From assembly GCA_021464525.1 (NCBI GenBank), contig JADRCO010000060.1:1-60919 (forward strand): a stretch of DNA of 60,919 bases. The letters are read 5' to 3'. This stretch comes from Rhizophagus sp. LPA8_4_AMF. Taxonomy: Eukaryota; Glomeromycota; Glomeromycetes; Glomerales; Glomeraceae. A program made the translations under genes and the position numbers. Position 1 is the stretch's first letter. Every line of letters starts with the position of its first letter. This document shows, one piece after another, positions 57,301 to 60,919 of the stretch. Below the pieces are notes generated by a model that was not told the DNA's origin, searched no databases, and worked only from the letters and a program-made list of their open reading frames with translations.

Positions 57301-60300
57301 CTCGTCTCCTTGAACGTCATATTCTTCTTCATTTACAGAGAATATCAGAATGATATCTGTGATGGAATGTCTCTTGCATTTTTGAAGTATATGAATTAGT
57401 AGCATTGACATAAGGATGATAGAGCTTTTTAAATTAAAATAACAAAATATCAATATTATTTCATATAATAAATATATTAAAATATGTTTTAGAAATTAAT
57501 AATATTAAAATTTTAGCTTACTGATTATCCATATTTTTTAATATACATCAAAATAAATTATCTGATGTTATCTATAACTAAGTATATAATAAACTGTTCC
57601 AAAATAAACAAACTTATGGTTCATAAAAATGTACAAAAATCTAATAATTTATATTTAACAATTTTCTACTTCAAACTAGAAAATCAATATTGAAATGGAC
57701 GTATCTGCATATTCTAAGATATTAAAAAAATATTAATTTGTCATAATTTGAAAAACTCTAAAAATTTATCATGTAACCAATAAAATGGCAATTCAATGGG
57801 TTCTAATATAAAAACAAAGGAACTATTTAAATTACAAAACTAAGAATCTTAAAAATATTTTACTACTCTAGATTTAGATAACTTGGTTGTTGGTACATAA
57901 TAAGTACCATGATTTAAGCAAAAAAATAAAATAACCATGTCAAAAATCTCTTGCTATAATTCCTTGTAAGCCAATTAAATATTGTTCATACCATAGGCTA
58001 TTTGGGAATTATTACTCTTTATAAACAAGGTCATTATGTCATATAGAATCAGTAATAGACGATGAATTTTCTAATGAAGTTCTTTGTTATTAATCAATGA
58101 TTTAGATAAAAGGTTTGATATTACCTTCCAAGTTTAGTAAAAATTTAGTAAAACAAAAACTAATATCATTTTTGAGGCTCATACTGAGGATCACATTAAT
58201 AATATTTATCATATCAGCCGATTGACAAAGGTTACACACAGCTAAAAACCCATCAAACATTATTAAAATATCACATGTTATTTTTCCAATCGGCGGATAT
58301 GTATATATAAAGCATACATTTAAAGACATTTTTTCTTTAACCTCAGCCAGGACTGTATCAAGATACTATCATATTCATGATTTTTTCCTTATATCAAAGA
58401 ATTTGATTTAAATATAATGAAATTGCTTTAAGTGAACTGATAGATGATTATGCAAGACCTATTTTTAAAGTTAAAAGAAATGAAGGTAGAAGTGATTGTC
58501 ATAAAATATGTGCACAAATACAATGATTTTTATTTTTGTAGTTAATTAACTATTCAGATTTAACTACTCAGATATAAAACAAACTTCACAAAGTAATTGA
58601 TTTGAGAGGATGAATGCAAAGCAACAATAATAAAGAGCTATTGCAAAAAATATTAAAAATTTTTATTTTATTTGTTTTAAAAAAATTAACATTAACAAAA
58701 TACAATAAACTTCGGATTATATGAAATATATTTCATTATATCTAAAAGATTCTAAATATATTTGAAAGAGTTTAAGATTGTAGAAATTTGAGAACTTAAA
58801 TAATATATATATTATCAAGTTTTAAATTTATAGGTTTAATACTAGTATATGCTACATTTTCTAATATATATCTTTTAAATTGTGAATTATTATATGGTCA
58901 TAATCAAAGATTCTTTTGTAAAATGTATAATGACAGAAGAGTGAAAAGGCGAGTTGAGTTGATTCCGTGACAGAAAATTCCAAATCACATTTATAATAAT
59001 TATAATCTTAATGTTACTGTTACACAATACTGAACAAAATGGAATTCTACGAAAATTTAAAAAGACTATTAAATGATAACCCGGAAGGATATTGAACTTA
59101 TCATTTTCATAACAAACTATTAGACTAGTTCTGGTATAATACTGGTAATTATTTAATTATATTTATTAACCAGTTTGATAACCTACGGTTTTTAAATGAA
59201 TAGTAATTAATACCACACGTGAGATAAAAGCTGTAAAAGATATGGAACCCATGATACCAGGGCTTAAAAATTCTAAAAAATAGATTGTCAAAATTTACAG
59301 TCAATGATTAGATTAAATCAACATGAATAACATCAATTCACACTTATACTGATGACTTAAGTAGTCATACAATCTGGAGGAAATAATTATGATAACTAGA
59401 TTGTGTTTCATTGAGAGAAATGATGTAAAAAATAATAACAATAATAGTTAATAATAGTAATTTTTTAACTCAAAGTTTTGAATATCTACTTCTATTTTCC
59501 TAGCTATTACATACTAGTTATAATGGCAATGGAATAATCAATAATTTCATAATGACAGGAGAGTAAAGAGATAAGTTGCTATATAAGGATTTAATTAGTA
59601 TTTGGAATCCATGCTAGACAACTATGTTGAAAAATAAAAATACTATAACCAAAAAAGTTAAAATTTATAAAATGGCATAATCTGACCTTCTCTATTATTA
59701 TATAACATAATTAAATTCATTCAATCAAAAAATAGATATCAAAGTACATGCTCAATTTGATAAATTTAAAATATGAAATAAGAATATGCTTTATGTCATT
59801 CCATTTATATCTAAAGAATTAGAAAAAAATGGTTTCCTGGGACTTGTAAAAATTGTATTATAACTTTTTCTTGAAAGCATCACACCATGGTAATATTACT
59901 ATTGATATAAGGTAGCAATTTGATAAGATATTAGAAAATATAGGGAACATCAGCATGAGTATAAGTGTATAACCTTAAAATTTCAAAGGAATAACCTTAA
60001 AGTAATATAATATAAAGTTGATAATGAAACAAATACTAAAATCTTATAATGAACATTAAGAAAATGTAATAAATGAAGCATAAAATATTATTCTTTTCAG
60101 ATCATGCTTACAAGAACTTTGACAAACAAAATTTTAAGAATCTGAGCAAAATATTCCAATTTCTTTAGCATATTGTGAAAAAACAGATTACTTAAAGTGA
60201 AATCAAATGTTGCATTTTATTAAGCAACGCTACACAAGATATTTCTATTCAAGAAGTGACATGTCAATTAATATGAGTAAGGAAGAGTCTGAAGACTATA

Positions 60301-60892
60301 ATACATACAAAGGTGCATGTTTTGGCAAGATACAGTATTCCATTTAATGACATTAATAATTTTATCATATTAATAACCAAAATAAAAAATATAAAACAAA
60401 CATATTATGATAAATATTATGTACATATTATTTATATAATTAAATTACTAAATCATGAATGGATTTTGCATTCTCTCTGCTATCTCTATTTTGTAATTAT
60501 AGTATTTCTTCAAAAATTTTAGAAATATAATGTTTAATATTCAGATGAAAAAAGGAAAGATCAGCAATAATGATACTAATAAGTTTTCATACTTCTCTCT
60601 CGTCATTATCCATTTTAGGAATTTGAAAATTAAAATTTAATTCTGTAATTCTGGCTAAAATTAAGTTTATTATTAAAATGAAAATCCTTTCTAAGAAAAA
60701 ACATCTTTTCTGCATGAATATATTTCTAAGCTATTACGTTATATCATCTATGATTAGAATTTCATAAATATCACGAGATGTAGTGCAAAAAATTAATTAT
60801 ATTTATTTAAAAATACTAAATTAAAATAATCATCAATTTTATTTTTGGAAAAACCCGTATTAATACATACAAAGTACACAAAGTAATAATAA

Positions 60893-60919
60893 TAAAAAAA
60901 AAAAAAAAAAAAAAAAAAA
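60893..60919. repeat. Terminal poly-A run
   Basis: The window ends with about 27 consecutive A, so it may coincide with a contig end caused by an unresolved homopolymer. Confidence 0.85.

Larger units (their letters stand above)
53717..60919. other. Long gene-free AT-rich region
   Basis: No gene is convincingly visible over 7 kb. Two adjacent GAGTCG hairpins lie at 54346-54384 inside a GC-richer patch (54236-54590). A short imperfect tandem repeat (TCGTCTCCTTGAA, two copies) is near 57260-57320. Short open frames lack domains and conserved composition. Confidence 0.5.

Noticed and set aside
57217-57453. 78-residue minus-strand open frame with a short repeated unit
   Set aside because: The repeat changes frame between copies and no domain is recognised; treated as low-complexity.
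58102-58329. 75-residue minus-strand open frame
   Set aside because: No motif, no homologous pattern recognised, and length is expected by chance in such DNA.
60180-60345. Possible Helitron-helicase-like fragment (ATQDISIQEVTCQLI)
   Set aside because: Only one short stretch resembles the family and no neighbouring helicase motif could be read; insufficient to call.
1-60919. CRISPR arrays, rRNA, tRNA genes
   Set aside because: Looked for on both strands; no regularly spaced direct repeats, rRNA-like blocks or complete tRNA cloverleaf pattern was seen by eye.

Overview
The window is very AT-rich, with short AT-rich GT..AG introns, long A/T homopolymer runs and a strongly lineage-expanded gene repertoire: tyrosine-kinase-like (TKL) kinases with a zinc ribbon, Crinkler (CRN) proteins, BTB and F-box proteins, TRP-like channels and Uma2-like nucleases. 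This combination points to an arbuscular mycorrhizal fungus (Glomeromycotina), most likely Rhizophagus irregularis or a close relative. The assignment rests on recalled family resemblance, not on a database search.

Layout. 1-3.7 kb is intergenic apart from one decayed coding fragment. 3.7-5.2 kb holds a six-exon hypothetical gene whose 5' exon is not found. 5.6-12.2 kb is a cluster of one uncharacterised family: three intact paralogues (two minus, one plus) and one truncated remnant, each a long helical protein with a single Ala/Gly-rich hydrophobic hairpin, reminiscent of ApoL or HBL/ClyA-type membrane-inserting proteins. A broken TKL kinase lies among them. 12.2-15.6 kb is gene-free with several repeats. 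15.6-19.6 kb is an eight-exon TRP-like ion-channel gene with a one-base frameshift. 20-24.9 kb holds transposon debris: a dead hAT transposase, a 266-bp MITE-like element with a 12-bp flanking duplication, and unrecognised fossils. 25-25.5 kb is a Uma2-like nuclease gene lacking a clear 5' exon.

26.2-32.1 kb is a visibly GC-richer island of decayed effector-type genes: a CRN pseudogene and a repeat-protein fossil on minus; a CRN N-terminal remnant, a SAM-type CRN pseudogene and a coiled-coil family pseudogene on plus. Three of these loci share a GC-stem plus TGTATTAATAAA 3'-end module.

34.0-36.0 kb (plus) and 48.1-49.8 kb (minus) carry two closely related two-exon zinc-ribbon TKL kinases. 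37.8-38.2 kb is a small BTB protein with a TATA box. 52.3-53.7 kb is a single-exon F-box/LRR-like protein. The rest (38-48 kb and 53.7-60.9 kb) is mostly AT-rich non-coding DNA with inverted-repeat elements and a few unrecognised coding fossils. The window ends in a pure A run.

How the genes could relate: kinases, BTB and F-box proteins suggest signalling and ubiquitin ligase adaptors; CRN and Uma2-like proteins are nuclease-type effectors or mobile-element-associated genes; the hairpin family beside a kinase fossil is the best candidate for an undescribed membrane-acting system. Most decay consists of homopolymer-length frameshifts, so sequencing error should be excluded before lesions are taken as real.
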